Shown here piece after piece: positions 34,048 to 35,524 of a DNA stretch of 35,524 nucleotides. A model generated the notes under the pieces. That model was not told where the DNA came from, made no database searches, and was given only the letters and a program-made list of their open reading frames with translations. The stretch covers positions 473,252 through 508,775 of the forward strand of contig CABFPE010000004.1 in the NCBI GenBank assembly GCA_900660155.1. The letters run 5' to 3'. Within the stretch, counting starts at the first letter, position 1, and each line of letters opens with the position of its first letter. Source of the DNA: Hofstenia miamia. Lineage: Eukaryota > Xenacoelomorpha > Acoela > Hofsteniidae. The position numbers and the translations under genes were made by a program.

Positions 34048-34095
34048 GTTCCCCGAGCTGAGAGAGGAATACCAGCATGAAGCTGTGTGAAGTAA
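32719..34095 (+). mobile_element. 5'-truncated R4/Dong-like LINE in a TAA repeat
   Basis: A C-terminal LINE fragment with a restriction-like endonuclease, set between AAT repeats at both ends. The R4-clade element Dong is known to insert into TAA repeats, which this arrangement reproduces. The short 3' UTR after the stop at 34047 ends in AGTAAGAA before the AAT run. The element is cut at its 5' end within the RT thumb region. Compared with neighbouring DNA it is much less AT-rich and purine-rich, with AGG/AGA Arg codons dominating, suggesting relatively recent arrival. Confidence 0.85.
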
Positions 34096-34097
34096 GA

Positions 34098-34145
34098 AAT
34101 AATAATAATAAGAGCCAAACCAAATTTATTGCGCAATATATGTAT
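34098..34145. repeat. Dispersed repeat A, copy 2, left part
   Basis: AATAATAATAATAAGAGCC, then AAATTTATTGCGCAATATAT and GTAT, matching 7064-7104 except for about six extra bases (CCAAAC) after AGAG. Interrupted at 34146 by the solo-LTR-like insertion. Confidence 0.8.
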
Positions 34146-35366
34146 TGTAGAATCATGCCAATCCACTATTAGTTTGTAATTTATTGAAACTTATTACTTT
34201 TCTTAGTTAATACGTTGAGTAGGTTTGACAATCTCCTATTTCTCTCCTTCACCATGAGTGTTCGTATTAATAACTTAAATTAATATGTGTTAGCTTGTCT
34301 AACTGCGTAACTCACTACAACTCATTTAGGTAAAGCAGGAAAAATGGAAGACAGGATCAACACTCAAAGATTGCAATGCATTTCCAGAAACACACCGATC
34401 AGCTGCATCTACTAATTAAGCTGTATCTTTAGAGTGGAAACCATCGAAGGAATTGGCATGTGAATAGTGAACTCAGTGTGATTGGATTTGCGACTACTTA
34501 AGAATTTAGTGCATTGATTGTTTTTGTTATTATGAAATTGTTTATGGATTTGAGTACTGCAACCGGGATGCTCTAGTGGCTTATTATTGAGCCTTACATG
34601 TAATAACCCTACATATATAGAAATACATAATAGCCCTTGGTACATGTAAACAATCAATGCCGCCTGCAGAAAAATATGCATATGAGTCAGCCACAGGTCT
34701 ACCATAAGGAACAATGAGCAACTTGTTGTAACTATTAAATAATCATCTAGGTTTAATGTAATGTAAAAGTACGACTTAAATAACAATCTAAATAGCAGTT
34801 ATAAATGTATTAAATCACCGATTGTAGGATAACATAATGACTGACTGAAGTTCATTGATAGGGAAATTAACATGTAGAACATAATAATTGCAATCATAAT
34901 AACAGGCAAGCAATGACATGTAGGAAAGCTATAACGGTAAAAAAACTCCTACACCTACACATATAAAATAACCTGACAAGAGAAAATTAATCCAAAGTAG
35001 ATTTGCTCATCATTAATTACATCATGTTCAGTATATTTATAGCACTTTGTAATAAACAACTAAATACTCGACTAGTACCTGTTAATCACTTCTTGTTTAC
35101 AGTTTCCCTCATTTTATATTTCTGCTATTGATTACGCAACGTCAGCATTAATTTGACTACGCTGTTTGTTCATCTAACGTTTTGCCAAATACTATTGAGT
35201 ATAATTTAAATCTAACTGCACAAAACGTTTTACAAAATGAAATAATCAATCCTATCATGTGTTTACATTTTAATTATTATAATCATTATAAATATTTTTA
35301 GTCTTTGTTCCATTCATCCTTTCTCTCATCTTGACCACACATGATAGTTTGATGGATTATGTCACA
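34146..35366. mobile_element. Probable solo LTR (1221 bp)
   Basis: Begins TGTAGAATCA and ends ATGTCACA, the TG...CA signature, and is flanked by GTAT on both sides (34142-34145 and 35367-35370). The uninterrupted sequence with a single GTAT stands at 7101-7104 in repeat A copy 1, so the insertion limits are defined by comparison rather than guessed. Its first ten bases equal the inner end of the Gypsy LTR at 14777, though the rest does not obviously align. No gag or pol is inside; open frames here are unconvincing. Confidence 0.75.
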
Positions 35367-35524
35367 GTATACAAAAATTCTACATACTAACACATGACAA
35401 AAAAATATAAACAAATAATTACTACAAATTTATATGTACAATATATAATAATATAATCTATGTTTTTGTGAATGATTGTATAGGTGCTCAATGTTGGATG
35501 TATGTTTTGAATGCATGAAATATA
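35367..35524. repeat. Dispersed repeat A, copy 2, right part
   Basis: Resumes GTATACAAAAATTCTACAT and follows 7101-7232 through ACAATATATAATAATATAAT to CTCAATGTTGGA; then extends beyond the point where copy 1 is interrupted by a Tc1-like end, giving the repeat's continuation to the window edge. Confidence 0.8.

Noticed and set aside
33498..34166. 222-codon minus-strand open frame opposite the LINE
   Set aside because: Shadow of the purine-rich LINE coding strand; its translation is Leu/Ser/Phe-rich, while the plus strand carries RHD and PD...D endonuclease motifs.

Overview
This window looks like AT-rich nuclear DNA from an invertebrate animal. The evidence is a protein-kinase gene split by short GT-AG introns, several decayed transposon families (Tc1/mariner, hAT, APE-type and R4/Dong-type LINEs, Ty3/Gypsy) and long gene-poor AT-rich stretches. 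An arthropod, perhaps a copepod, is my guess from overall feel; nothing in the sequence proves the taxon.

Layout. 1-2243 (+): the 3' two thirds of a cAMP-dependent protein kinase catalytic subunit in four exons. 3039-4743 (-): a Tc1/mariner-type DD37E transposon with 28-bp terminal inverted repeats and TA target duplications, containing an internal duplication joined at an ambiguous base. 6662-6925: a small hAT-like MITE. 7064-8300: a dispersed repeat, the end of a Tc1-like element and a LINE endonuclease remnant, abutting one another. 8300-15706 (-): a degenerate Ty3/Gypsy retrotransposon with one recognisable LTR, a tRNA-Trp-type primer-binding site, gag, protease, RT, RNase H and integrase. 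16064-16804 (-): an internally deleted LINE. 17423-18275 and 18474-18926: deletion derivatives of a Tc1-like and a hAT element. 20880-21150: a third transposase remnant. 22829-23576: a 367-bp-arm near-perfect palindrome ending at an N. 24907-25828: a non-autonomous hAT element with an exact 8-bp target duplication. 28480-29016 (-): the only other good protein-coding candidate, a secreted cysteine-containing glycoprotein of unknown family. 32632-34095 (+): a 5'-truncated R4/Dong-like LINE set in TAA repeats. 34146-35366: a probable solo LTR, recognised because the uninterrupted target sequence also occurs at 7.1 kb.

Only the kinase and perhaps the secreted protein look like host genes. I found no operon-like or multi-gene system and no convincing undescribed molecular machine. 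The most informative signals are structural: three single Ns (218, 3887, 23577) each sit at an anomaly (a 21-nt hole in the kinase catalytic loop, a diverged tandem duplication, the end of a palindrome), which suggests forced contig joins. Elements nested in one another give a relative chronology.
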